Part shown: positions 8,881 to 17,057 of the stretch, piece after piece
How positions within the stretch are numbered: the stretch's first letter is position 1
How the letters are laid out: the number at the start of each line of letters is the position of its first letter
Assembly: GCF_003479605.1 (NCBI RefSeq)
Contig: NZ_QUHR01000002.1
Span: 310,001-374,000, forward strand
Reading direction: 5' to 3'
Length of the DNA stretch: 64,000 nucleotides
From: Roseburia sp. AF12-17LB
Lineage (GTDB): Bacteria > Bacillota > Clostridia > Lachnospirales > Lachnospiraceae
Position numbers and translations under genes: made by a program
Notes under the pieces: model-generated
Databases searched by the model: none
What the model was told of the DNA's origin: nothing
Seen by the model: the letters and a program-made list of their open reading frames with translations, nothing else

Positions 8881-9939
8881 CTACTCCTTATTCCAGTTCA
8901 AAAGTTCCTTTCTTAATTCACTTAAGAGCTGATTCTCCGGTACTTTACGGTCTATCTGACCATGCTTTATAATTAGTCCTTCTCCCACACCGCCGGCAAT
9001 TCCGATATCGGCTTCCTTTGCTTCTCCCGGTCCGTTGACTACACAGCCCATAACAGCAACCTTGATGTCTAAAGGAATGTCCGCTACCATATTCTCTACC
9101 TGATTTGCCAGTTCGATTAAGTTGATTCTTGTTCTTCCACAGGTCGGACAGGATACTACCTCAATGCCACCCTTGCGGAGTCCCAAGGTTCTTAAAATCA
9201 GTTTTGCTGATTTGATTTCTTCTAACGGATCTCCGGTTAATGAAACACGAATGGTATCTCCAATCCCCTGATTTAAAATCAGTCCCAGTCCAATGGAGGA
9301 TTTAATATTTCCGCTGATAATCGTTCCTGCCTCTGTAATTCCCACATGCAGGGGATGATTGGTTTGCTCAGCAATCAGTTCATGGGCTTTTACACACATC
9401 ATAACATCTGAAGATTTGATACTGATCACGAGATTGTCATATCCCATATCTTCAATAAGATGCACTTTATCCAAAGCACTTTCTACAATGCCTTCTGCAG
9501 TAACACCATGATATTTTTCTACTAAATCTTTTTCCAGTGAACCGCTGTTGACTCCCACACGGATTGGAATATTTCTTTCCTTTGCTACGTCTACCACAGC
9601 CTGCACACGCTCTTTGCTTCCGATGTTGCCCGGATTGATTCTGATTTTATCTGCTCCATGCTCCATGGCAGCAATAGCCAGCCGGTAATCAAAATGAATA
9701 TCTGCAACCAGTGGTATTGCTATCTGCTTCTTAATCTCAGTCAATGCTTCTGCGGCTTCCATTGTCGGCACCGCACAGCGGATGATATCACAGCCTGCCG
9801 CTGCCAGACGGTTAATCTGCTCTACGGTTGCTTTTACATCCTCTGTCTTTGTATTGGTCATTGACTGTATCAGGATTGGATTTTTTCCACCGATGATACG
9901 GTCTCCTATTTTTACCACTTTCGTATCTTTTCGTTCCAT
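8881..9939 (-). CDS. ispG: 4-hydroxy-3-methylbut-2-enyl diphosphate synthase (IspG/GcpE)
   Basis: Iron-sulfur enzyme of the MEP isoprenoid pathway that reduces MEcPP to HMBPP. The 352-residue length fits the short bacterial form. The [4Fe-4S] ligands are visible as Cys264 and Cys267 in SCPTCGRTRINL and Cys299 in VMGCVVNGPGEA, with Glu306 in the same segment. The TIM-barrel half begins IQSMTNTKTED. ATG with GAGGA upstream. It sits between rseP and polC, two genes from dxr, so two steps of the same pathway are on one transcript. Confidence 0.98.
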   Translation of the reverse strand: MERKDTKVVKIGDRIIGGKNPILIQSMTNTKTEDVKATVEQINRLAAAGCDIIRCAVPTMEAAEALTEIKKQIAIPLVADIHFDYRLAIAAMEHGADKIRINPGNIGSKERVQAVVDVAKERNIPIRVGVNSGSLEKDLVEKYHGVTAEGIVESALDKVHLIEDMGYDNLVISIKSSDVMMCVKAHELIAEQTNHPLHVGITEAGTIISGNIKSSIGLGLILNQGIGDTIRVSLTGDPLEEIKSAKLILRTLGLRKGGIEVVSCPTCGRTRINLIELANQVENMVADIPLDIKVAVMGCVVNGPGEAKEADIGIAGGVGEGLIIKHGQIDRKVPENQLLSELRKELLNWNKE

Positions 9940-9967
9940 GATTGCTTTTCCTCCTGTGCAGGATTAT

Positions 9968-10999
9968 TTAAAATAATTTTCGAATATCGTTAAACATAAC
10001 AAGCACCATCAATGCCAGAAGCAGCATCAGTCCGACAAAATGAACCATGCCCTCTTTGTCCGGATCCACCCGTTTCTTTCTGACGGCTTCTATAATCAGA
10101 AATACCAGTCTTCCTCCGTCTAATGCCGGTAATGGAAGCAGGTTCATAATTCCAAGATTGGCAGTCAGCATTATGGAATAATTAATTAATGTCAATACCA
10201 CCGATAGCGTTCCAGCTGACTTGCTCTCGTCATAAGTATCACCAATATTCTTTACAATACCTACCGGTCCCGAAAGTTCATTGACACTGACTCTTCCGGT
10301 CACTAACATCTTCAAGCTGTCCATGGTAACTTCTATCCAGTATTTCACTTCATATACGCTATATTTTATAGTCTCAAAAATATTACCCCGCTCACGCATG
10401 GTATTTCCATAGATTCCAAAGAGATTTCTTCCTGCTTCTTCATTATATTTTGGGCTGATGGTACAGGTATATTCCTCTCCATCTCTTTCATAGGTCACTT
10501 CCAGATTCTCATTGGAATGAAACAGCGTGTAAACACTTACTTCACGATAAATATGAATGTTCTTTCCATTGATTTCTTTAATGATATCTCCAGCCTGAAG
10601 TCCTGCTTCCTCTGCCGGATATCCTTCCATAACACCTTTTACCTCCGGCCGGTCAAATCCGGCTGTCCCGATAACAATCAGTGCCAGAAGGAATGCCAGA
10701 ATAAAGTTAAAAACCGGTCCTGCCGCTACAACTGCTATTCTCGCCCATACGGACTTGCTGTTAAAGGAGCCTTCACTTTCCGACTCTCCGTCTTCGCCTT
10801 CCATCATACATGCTCCACCAAAAGGCAGCAGTTTTATGGAATATTTTGTCTCTCCCTTTGTAATTCCAAATAGCATTGGTCCAAGTCCCAGACAAAATTC
10901 ATTTACTTTGATTTTATTTTTCTTTGCCAGCAAAAAATGTCCCAGTTCATGAAAAATAATAATAAAACTGAACATTAAGATTGCAATGATTATTTTCAA
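9968..10999 (-). CDS. rseP: Site-2 intramembrane zinc protease RseP/RasP
   Basis: Multi-pass membrane metalloprotease that cuts anti-sigma factors and remnant signal peptides within the membrane. HELGH at residues 17-21 in the first transmembrane helix is the zinc site; a PDZ domain covers about 110-170 (AEEAGLQAGDIIKEINGK); LLPLPALDGGR near 285 gives the third ligand aspartate. Length of 343 is normal for one-PDZ forms. The start is TTG at 10999, one base after the dxr stop, with AGGTGG as ribosome site. The usual target in Bacillus is RsiW/FtsL; the target here is unknown. Confidence 0.95.
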   Translation of the reverse strand: MKIIIAILMFSFIIIFHELGHFLLAKKNKIKVNEFCLGLGPMLFGITKGETKYSIKLLPFGGACMMEGEDGESESEGSFNSKSVWARIAVVAAGPVFNFILAFLLALIVIGTAGFDRPEVKGVMEGYPAEEAGLQAGDIIKEINGKNIHIYREVSVYTLFHSNENLEVTYERDGEEYTCTISPKYNEEAGRNLFGIYGNTMRERGNIFETIKYSVYEVKYWIEVTMDSLKMLVTGRVSVNELSGPVGIVKNIGDTYDESKSAGTLSVVLTLINYSIMLTANLGIMNLLPLPALDGGRLVFLIIEAVRKKRVDPDKEGMVHFVGLMLLLALMVLVMFNDIRKLF

Positions 11000-11000
11000 T

Positions 11001-12143
11001 CTACCACCTGCTCTCTATATACTCATACGCAGCCTGCTCTGTTGCAAGGATTTCTTCTACGGACGGACTGGCAATATAGGTACACTGCTCCATACACGCC
11101 TGTGCAATTTCCGGAATCTCCAAGAAACGGATCTTTCCGTCTAAGAACATTGCTACCGCTCTCTCATTTGCTGCATTAAAAGCAGTCGGAATGTTACCGC
11201 CCTTTCTACAGGCTTCATAAGCCAGTTTCAATCCGTAAAAAGTCTCCATATCCGGCTCTTCCAATGTAATTGCCTTCATTTTCCAGAAATCAAGCCGGTC
11301 TCCACTTAAGTGTAACCGTTTCGGATAATACAGGGCATACTGGATTGGAAGCCGCATATCTGCCGTTCCAAGCTGTGCAATGACTGCACCGTCTTCATAC
11401 TCTACCATAGAATGTATGATACTCTGTGGTTGTACTACAACCTGAATCTGGTCTGCATTTACATCAAACAGCCATTTTGCTTCAATGACTTCAAGTCCCT
11501 TATTTATCATGGTTGCGGAATCAATAGTGATTTTACGTCCCATGCTCCAGTTCGGATGCTTCAATGCATCTTCCACTTTTACCTGTTCTAATTCCGCCCG
11601 CTTCTTTCCACGGAATGGTCCGCCGGAAGCTGTCAAAAGTATTTTTGCAATTTTATTGTCTCCGGCTCCCTGCAGAGACTGAAAGATTGCACTGTGTTCA
11701 CTGTCCACTGGAAGGATTTTCACATTACATTCCTTTGCCAGCGGCATAATAATATGTCCTGCGGTAACTAAAGTCTCCTTATTAGCTAGTGCAATGTCCT
11801 TTCCTGCTTTCATAGCGGCTATGGTCGGACGGATACCAAGCATACCCACAATGGCAGTTACAAGAATCTCTGCTTTCTCTTCCGTTGCTACTTCTAAAAG
11901 TCCTTCCATCCCGGAAGCCACCTTTACCTTCAAATCTGCAACCCTTGTCCGAAGCTCAATCGCATCCTCTTCTGCCCATACAGCAACCAAAGCCGGATGA
12001 AACTCCCGGATCTGTTCTTCTAATTTTGCAATATTATGTCCTGCCGCAAGTGCAGTTACTTCAATATCTCCATGTTCTCTTACAACAGAAAGTGTCTGGG
12101 TTCCGATGGAACCAGTGGAACCTAAAATTGCAATCTTCTTCAT
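11001..12143 (-). CDS. dxr: 1-deoxy-D-xylulose 5-phosphate reductoisomerase
   Basis: Converts DXP to MEP with NADPH, the committed step of the MEP pathway. NADPH loop LGSTGSIGTQTL at the N-terminus, metal/substrate segment PVDSEHSAIFQ, the flexible-loop region SGGPFRGK and HPNWSMGRKITIDSATMINKG are all present. Length of 380 is standard. AGGAGG precedes the ATG. Lies between cdsA and rseP with gaps of 8 and 1 bases, the order seen in Bacillus. Confidence 0.98.
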   Translation of the reverse strand: MKKIAILGSTGSIGTQTLSVVREHGDIEVTALAAGHNIAKLEEQIREFHPALVAVWAEEDAIELRTRVADLKVKVASGMEGLLEVATEEKAEILVTAIVGMLGIRPTIAAMKAGKDIALANKETLVTAGHIIMPLAKECNVKILPVDSEHSAIFQSLQGAGDNKIAKILLTASGGPFRGKKRAELEQVKVEDALKHPNWSMGRKITIDSATMINKGLEVIEAKWLFDVNADQIQVVVQPQSIIHSMVEYEDGAVIAQLGTADMRLPIQYALYYPKRLHLSGDRLDFWKMKAITLEEPDMETFYGLKLAYEACRKGGNIPTAFNAANERAVAMFLDGKIRFLEIPEIAQACMEQCTYIASPSVEEILATEQAAYEYIESRW

Positions 12144-12151
12144 GTTTCCTC

Positions 12152-12958
12152 CTACTTGCCAATCAGATATAATGCAAGATAATAAATAATTGGCGCTGTA
12201 AATATTACACTGTCAAAACGATCTAAGATTCCACCATGGCCAGGAATCAGTTTGCCATAATCTTTAATGTCATAATTACGTTTGATTGCAGATGCAGTCA
12301 GGTCTCCAATCATAGATATGATTGCCCCAATCGCACAAATCATGCAAAGCATAATGATATCACGGTTGGTGCTTCCCATAGAGCCCTGGAAAACAAAGCA
12401 ATAAATCAGGGTTAATAATGCTGCTCCCACTACTCCGCCAACAGCTCCTTCCCAGGATTTCTTCGGAGAAAGCACCGGTGCCATCTTGTGTTTTCCAATC
12501 AGCACACCCACGCAATATGCACAGGTATCGCAGCCCCAGGAGCATAAGAAAATTAACCATACAATATAAGCTCCACCCGGTAGCATTCTGGTCTGATATA
12601 CATAAGAAAGCATCACCGATACATAAAATACACCAAAAAATGCTGCTAACATCTGCTCGGTATGATATTTCGGATAAGAAAATACATATACAAACATCAG
12701 CACTACCAAAAGTGCGATGACAAATAACATCATATCCGGAATAAACTGAAATTTCAGATTGCAATAATATACAATCGTTGCCAGTCCGCCGACGACACCG
12801 GCACAGCTTTTTTCAATTTTAAACACACGATACAGTTCATACAATCCAATCAAAGAAATAATTCCGGTTACTGCCAGCAGCAAATCATTTCCGGTAATAA
12901 TGAATACCAGTGCCAGAATTACCAGCACGATTCCACTTAATAATCTTGTCTTAAACAT
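12152..12958 (-). CDS. cdsA: Phosphatidate cytidylyltransferase
   Basis: Makes CDP-diacylglycerol from phosphatidic acid and CTP for phospholipid synthesis. The 268-residue protein is highly hydrophobic with about seven or eight membrane spans. The family C-terminal signature is visible as SMIGDLTASAIKRNYDIKDYG followed by PGHGGILDRFDS, containing the Mg-binding aspartates. AGGAGG lies before the ATG, and the gene begins one base after the uppS stop. Confidence 0.97.
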   Translation of the reverse strand: MFKTRLLSGIVLVILALVFIITGNDLLLAVTGIISLIGLYELYRVFKIEKSCAGVVGGLATIVYYCNLKFQFIPDMMLFVIALLVVLMFVYVFSYPKYHTEQMLAAFFGVFYVSVMLSYVYQTRMLPGGAYIVWLIFLCSWGCDTCAYCVGVLIGKHKMAPVLSPKKSWEGAVGGVVGAALLTLIYCFVFQGSMGSTNRDIIMLCMICAIGAIISMIGDLTASAIKRNYDIKDYGKLIPGHGGILDRFDSVIFTAPIIYYLALYLIGK

Positions 12959-12959
12959 A

Positions 12960-13655
12960 TTACTCCTCCTCTATCTTTCCATATCTCCGGTCTCTTCCGC
13001 TGTAATCCTCTACTGCTTTACGCAGTTCTTCCGGTGTAAAGTCCGGCCATGGAACCTCAGTAAAATATAACTCACTATAAGCAAACTGCCACAGCAAGAA
13101 GTTGGAAAGCCTCTGTTCTCCACTGGTGCGGATCATAAGATCAGGATCCGGAATATCTTTCGTATCAAGATAGGATTCATATTTCTCTTCGGTAATCTCC
13201 TCTGCCGAAATACCATCCTGCCACATTTTCTTCATTCCACGGATCATTTCATCTCTTGCTCCATAATTAATGGCAATCTGTAAATTCAGTCCCGTATTAT
13301 GGGCAGATTCTCTTTCCAATACAGCAATCTGCTGCTGGAATTTATCATCCAGCCGGCTGGTATCCCCGATTACACGGACTCTCATATTATTCTTGTCCGC
13401 TGTCTTTATACAGTTCTTAAGATAACTGCTCAAAAGCTTCATCAAAGCATCTACTTCATTCTGTGGACGGTTCCAGTTCTCTGTGGAAAATGCATACATG
13501 GTTACGTATTCTATGCCCAGATCATGCGCTGCTTTACAGATAACTTCAACATTCTTTGCCCCCATGGTATGTCCATAGTTTCTTGGCATTCCTCTTTTCT
13601 TTGCCCAGCGTCCGTTTCCATCCAGAATAATTGCAACATGTTTTGGAATCTTCAT
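12960..13655 (-). CDS. uppS: Undecaprenyl diphosphate synthase (cis-prenyltransferase)
   Basis: Builds the C55 lipid carrier used for wall synthesis. Signature ILDGNGRWAKKRGMPRNYGH at about residues 10-29 (catalytic Asp in DGNGRWA), AFSTENWNRP near 77, and DLMIRTSGEQRLSNFLLWQ near 185 binding the pyrophosphate. Length of 231 is slightly short but normal for Clostridia. AAAGGAG precedes the ATG. Part of frr-uppS-cdsA-dxr. Confidence 0.98.
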   Translation of the reverse strand: MKIPKHVAIILDGNGRWAKKRGMPRNYGHTMGAKNVEVICKAAHDLGIEYVTMYAFSTENWNRPQNEVDALMKLLSSYLKNCIKTADKNNMRVRVIGDTSRLDDKFQQQIAVLERESAHNTGLNLQIAINYGARDEMIRGMKKMWQDGISAEEITEEKYESYLDTKDIPDPDLMIRTSGEQRLSNFLLWQFAYSELYFTEVPWPDFTPEELRKAVEDYSGRDRRYGKIEEE

Positions 13656-13692
13656 CTTTGTTCTCCTTTTTACAGATGTTTACAACATAAAA

Positions 13693-13720
13693 GGGGACAC
13701 GGCAATCGCGCTATGTCCCC
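13693..13720 (-). other. Hairpin between frr and uppS
   Basis: Arms GGGGACA (13720-13714 on the minus strand) and TGTCCCC (13699-13693) with a 14-base loop, followed by TTTTATG. The U-run is short, so read-through is likely; it could be a partial terminator tuning uppS relative to frr or an RNA-stability element. The 88-base gap is longer than others in this operon. Confidence 0.4.
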
Positions 13721-13743
13721 ATATGTGTCGTACATGGATAAGA

Positions 13744-14298
13744 TTATACCGTAAGGATTTCCTTTGTCTTTTCCTCTACTGCACCATCAATTTTTGCAAT
13801 ATATTTATCCGTAATTTTCTGAGTATCGTTTTCTAATTCTTTTAATTCATCCTCAGATACTTCATTTGCTTTGTTCTGTTTCTTGAATGCATCATTGGCA
13901 TCCCTTCTGATATTACGAATTGCCACCTTGGCATTCTCACCCTTTTTCTTAATATCCTTTGCCAGTTCTTTACGTCTTTCCTCGGTAAGCTCCGGGAATA
14001 CAAGACGGATTACTTTACCATCGTTGGTTGGATTTAAGCCTAAATCAGATGTTAAAATTGCTTTTTCAATCTCTTTTACAAGGGATGCTTCCCAAGGCTG
14101 GATCTGAATCATTCTTGGCTCCGGAACATTGATATTTGCAACCTGCTGTAACGGGGTCGGTGTTCCATAATAATCTACAGTAATTCTGTCTAAGATATGC
14201 GGATTCGCTCTTCCTGCCCGGATAGTTGCATATTCTTCCACAAGATTCTCGTATGATTTCTGCATTTTCTCTTCATATGGGTTTAATCTGCTATCCAT
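13744..14298 (-). CDS. frr: Ribosome recycling factor
   Basis: Splits post-termination ribosomes together with EF-G. The 184-residue protein is the usual length, with the conserved segments EYATIRAGRANP, YYGTPTPLQQVANI, NDGKVIRLVFPELTEERRK and VAIRNIRRDAND. AAAGGAG is upstream of the ATG. It directly follows pyrH, the near-universal bacterial pair. Confidence 0.98.
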   Translation of the reverse strand: MDSRLNPYEEKMQKSYENLVEEYATIRAGRANPHILDRITVDYYGTPTPLQQVANINVPEPRMIQIQPWEASLVKEIEKAILTSDLGLNPTNDGKVIRLVFPELTEERRKELAKDIKKKGENAKVAIRNIRRDANDAFKKQNKANEVSEDELKELENDTQKITDKYIAKIDGAVEEKTKEILTV

Positions 14299-14313
14299 AA
14301 ATAATCTCCTTTA

Positions 14314-15009
14314 TTATACAGTCACTTTCGTGCCGTTAAATTTTCCGCTCATTGCATTTACAATGCTGTCCGGCTCATTTAATCCGAATACATACATTGG
14401 CATTTTATTTTCCATACACATAATAGATGCGGTTAAATCTACTACTGCAAGCTTCTTATCAATCACTTCCTGAATGGATACCTCATCATATTTCTTTGCT
14501 GCCGGATTTACCTTCGGGTCACTGTCATAGACACCGTCAATGGCTTTTGCCAGGAAAATGCCCTCTGCATCCATTTCAATGGCACGGAGTACAATTCCGG
14601 TATCTGTTGAAAAATAAGGATGTCCTGTTCCACCTGCAAAAAATACTACCATTCCTTTTTCAAAATATTTATTGGCACGGTCTTTTGAGAAAAGTTTGGT
14701 CATGCTGCCACACTCAAACGGAGTCAGAATCTGTGTCATCATTCCAACAGAACGGAAGATTTCAGATACATAAATACAGTTCATAATCGTTGCCAGCATA
14801 CCAATCTGGTCTGCTTTGGTACGGTCGATAGTCTCGCTGGAACGTCCTCTCCAGAAATTACCGCCACCAATTACGATTCCAACCTGGCATCCGCCATCTA
14901 CAATCTGTTTTACCTGGCGGGCAACTTCTGTTACGGTCGGCTCATCAAAACCTGTTTTCTTTTCTCCTGCAAGTGCTTCTCCACTTAATTTTAAAAATAC
15001 TCTCTTCAT
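14314..15009 (-). CDS. pyrH: UMP kinase
   Basis: Hexameric bacterial UMP kinase of the amino-acid-kinase fold; forms UDP from UMP. Motifs: VFLKLSGEALAG at the start, GIVIGGGNFWRGR near 46, and the GTGHPYFSTDTG segment near 130 that binds UMP. 231 residues is standard. The start ATG shares its A with the stop codon of the upstream bactofilin gene, implying translational coupling. In most Firmicutes pyrH follows tsf; here a deacetylase and a bactofilin lie in between. Confidence 0.98.
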   Translation of the reverse strand: MKRVFLKLSGEALAGEKKTGFDEPTVTEVARQVKQIVDGGCQVGIVIGGGNFWRGRSSETIDRTKADQIGMLATIMNCIYVSEIFRSVGMMTQILTPFECGSMTKLFSKDRANKYFEKGMVVFFAGGTGHPYFSTDTGIVLRAIEMDAEGIFLAKAIDGVYDSDPKVNPAAKKYDEVSIQEVIDKKLAVVDLTASIMCMENKMPMYVFGLNEPDSIVNAMSGKFNGTKVTV

Positions 15010-15866
15010 TATTTATTCTCTCCAAAAAGACTTTCCACATCAATATCAGCATAGCACTGGGAACAGAAACCTTCGATAACTGCACCATTGTTAATCTGAA
15101 CAGAACGGGATTTGATGTTACCCATAACAACTGCAGAAGTATCTACAACTACAGGTCCCTGAACATCGATATCGCCCTTGATTGCTCCTGCGATAACTGC
15201 AGAGCTTGCGGTAATATTTCCAATAATGACAGAACCAAGTCCGATTTTAACAGTTCCGGTACTTACTACTTCACCTTCTACTTTTGCAGCATCAGCGAAG
15301 AATTCAGCAGAATTGCTGTTTCCATTGATAGTTCCGGTAACAACCAGCTTGCCATTACACTGAACATCACCATTAATATTTCCACGGATATCTAAAGAAC
15401 CAGTAGATGCCATATTACCTGTAATGGATGTTCCTTCTGTGATTACAGATACTTCATCTGAAACTTCATCTGATGTCTGAACCGGAGCAAAATGTGCCGG
15501 AGTTGCCGGCTGTACCGGTGTTACTGTCTCTTCTGGCATTGTCATGGTTTCATTTGCTGTTGTCTCACTCATTTTACTTTCCTCCTGAATATGTAAATCT
15601 TCTTTTTCTTCTGCAGCTGGTGTCTCTACTTTTGTTTCTGTTTCCTGTGCCGGTGCTTCCTTCTCTACCGGAGCATTGGCATCCTTGGTAACCTTTTCTA
15701 AAAGTCCGTCCAATTTGGATAATTCAGACTCCACATCCAGTTCATCTTCCAATGTATTGACTACTACATCGCTATCCTGCTCTGCTGCCTCTGTTGCGTC
15801 TTCACCCGGTACCAGTTCGTTCACTGCCTGTGATAAATCCTCTTTAAAATCTTTAAAAAAGCTCAT
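15009..15866 (-). CDS. Bactofilin-family polymer-forming protein
   Basis: The C-terminal half (about residues 140-275) is a bactofilin beta-helix: short hydrophobic repeats such as GSLDIRGNINGDVQCNGKLV and VEGEVVSTGTVKIGLGSVII, the cytoskeletal fold that self-assembles without nucleotide. The N-terminal half is long, acidic and low-complexity (rich in E, T, P and A), probably disordered, starting with a short amphipathic SFFKDFKEDLSQAV that could touch the membrane (inference). It ends with SQCYADIDVESLFGENK. It is co-transcribed with a membrane polysaccharide deacetylase upstream; bactofilins elsewhere scaffold wall enzymes. AAATGGAGG supports the start. Confidence 0.85.
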   Translation of the reverse strand: MSFFKDFKEDLSQAVNELVPGEDATEAAEQDSDVVVNTLEDELDVESELSKLDGLLEKVTKDANAPVEKEAPAQETETKVETPAAEEKEDLHIQEESKMSETTANETMTMPEETVTPVQPATPAHFAPVQTSDEVSDEVSVITEGTSITGNMASTGSLDIRGNINGDVQCNGKLVVTGTINGNSNSAEFFADAAKVEGEVVSTGTVKIGLGSVIIGNITASSAVIAGAIKGDIDVQGPVVVDTSAVVMGNIKSRSVQINNGAVIEGFCSQCYADIDVESLFGENK

Positions 15867-15887
15867 TCTTAAAAACCTCCATTTTTT

Positions 15888-16871
15888 CTATTGAACACTG
15901 TCTGCACTAATATGCTGTATTACAGTTGTATCCTCAGTAATCGGAAGTAACTCTACTCCCTGTGCCTGTAGTGCCTCAATCATCGGACCTAAGGCTTCCA
16001 CCGTTGTCTCCTTCGTATTTGCATCATGAAGTAACACAACCGATGTTTTATATTTTACCACATCCTCTAACACATTATCTACCAGCTCGTCCGCTGTATA
16101 TGCCTGTGATGTAGCATCACCACTGGTTACATTCCAGTCAAAATAAGTAACATCCTGATCATTCAGATATTTTATAAACTCTTTCATATCTGTATTACTG
16201 ACCTGATTGCTGCTTCCACCCGGGAAACGATAATAATGGCAATCCTCTCCCGTTATATCATAAAGATAATTTTGTATTTTGGTAAAATCATCCTCAAAAT
16301 TTTCAAGCGAATCGTAAATCACACTGTATTTATGGGAATAAGAATGCATTCCCAGTGTGTGCCCCTCATTTACAATTCTTTTATACATCTCCTGGGACTC
16401 TTCATCTTCTTTTCCTACAACAAAAAATGTTGCTTTCACATTATACTGCGCCAATGTATCAAGAATAGCTGCCGTATTGGAACTTGGTCCATCATCAAAG
16501 GTAAGATATACTTTAAGCTGATCTCCCGGCTGTGCCTTGTTGCTTTCATCCTCTGCCACCAATGGCTGGACAATCGAACTGTCTGCATTCTGATCCTGAT
16601 ATTCTGTGTCTGTCTGTAATTCCGTTCCAGTAGACATTTCTCCTTTCGACTGGTTCTCGTCCTGCTGTACCTTTCCGGAAACAATACCGCTTGATACCAG
16701 CCTGTCTATCTGGTTCTGTAAAGAAATTACCCGGCACAACAATACCACGCACAAAATAATCGATATCAGCATCCAGGCGAAGATAGATGTTATAATCCCC
16801 GTCTTCATGCGATTAATGCGTTTTCGCCTTTCCCGCTGTTCCTTTAACCCCTTCGTGGTCTTCTCTTCCAT
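15888..16871 (-). CDS. Membrane-anchored polysaccharide (peptidoglycan) deacetylase
   Basis: A 327-residue type II membrane protein: basic N-terminus, one transmembrane helix at about residues 24-46, a polar linker, then a NodB deacetylase domain from about 119. The metal triad is intact: TFDDGP at 124-129 and HSYSH at 176-180, followed by RFPGGSSN and VVLLHDA. Likely removes acetyl groups from peptidoglycan outside the cell, which gives lysozyme resistance in relatives; exact substrate (GlcNAc or MurNAc) is not decided. First gene of the operon with the bactofilin and pyrH. Start chosen at the ATG preceded by GGGAGG. Confidence 0.88.
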   Translation of the reverse strand: MEEKTTKGLKEQRERRKRINRMKTGIITSIFAWMLISIILCVVLLCRVISLQNQIDRLVSSGIVSGKVQQDENQSKGEMSTGTELQTDTEYQDQNADSSIVQPLVAEDESNKAQPGDQLKVYLTFDDGPSSNTAAILDTLAQYNVKATFFVVGKEDEESQEMYKRIVNEGHTLGMHSYSHKYSVIYDSLENFEDDFTKIQNYLYDITGEDCHYYRFPGGSSNQVSNTDMKEFIKYLNDQDVTYFDWNVTSGDATSQAYTADELVDNVLEDVVKYKTSVVLLHDANTKETTVEALGPMIEALQAQGVELLPITEDTTVIQHISADSVQ

Positions 16872-16875
16872 GTAG

Positions 16876-16889
16876 TGACCTCCCGGTCA
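16876..16889 (-). promoter_or_regulatory. Ribosome-binding-site hairpin before the deacetylase gene
   Basis: TGACC-GGGA-GGTCA: a perfect 5-bp inverted repeat whose loop and right arm contain the Shine-Dalgarno GGGAGG, ending four bases before the ATG. Folding would hide the ribosome site, so translation could be tuned by temperature or a factor; this is inference from sequence alone. Confidence 0.4.
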
Positions 16890-16904
16890 TAAAATCTCTT
16901 TTCT

Positions 16905-16932
16905 ATTGTAACACACTTTAACAAAATATCAC
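16905..16932 (-). promoter_or_regulatory. Probable promoter of the deacetylase-bactofilin-pyrH operon
   Basis: GTGATA (16932-16927), 16-base spacer, TACAAT (16910-16905) on the minus strand: four and five matches to the sigma-A hexamers. It lies after the tsf terminator and about 34 bases before the start codon, where a promoter is needed. Confidence 0.45.
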
Positions 16933-16987
16933 TATAAAAAATAATTTTAATTGAATTACTTCTTGAGATTTTTCTTTCTTTTGTCAG

Positions 16988-17025
16988 AAAATTCCCCTGC
17001 AGAAATCACTCTACAGGGGAATTTT
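16988..17025 (-). terminator. Intrinsic terminator after tsf
   Basis: Perfect 12-bp arms AAAATTCCCCTG and CAGGGGAATTTT around a 14-base loop, 32 bases after the tsf stop. On the minus strand the right arm ends in TTTT. Ends the rpsB-tsf transcript; the stem is nearly symmetric but no gene on the plus strand uses it. Confidence 0.85.
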
Positions 17026-17057
17026 ATATACCTTTACAATTTGTGCTAAGCTTTTGC

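Noticed and set aside
15473..15691. Leucine/proline-rich 72-aa plus-strand ORF
   Set aside because: Antisense to the low-complexity acidic half of the bactofilin; composition explains the ORF.
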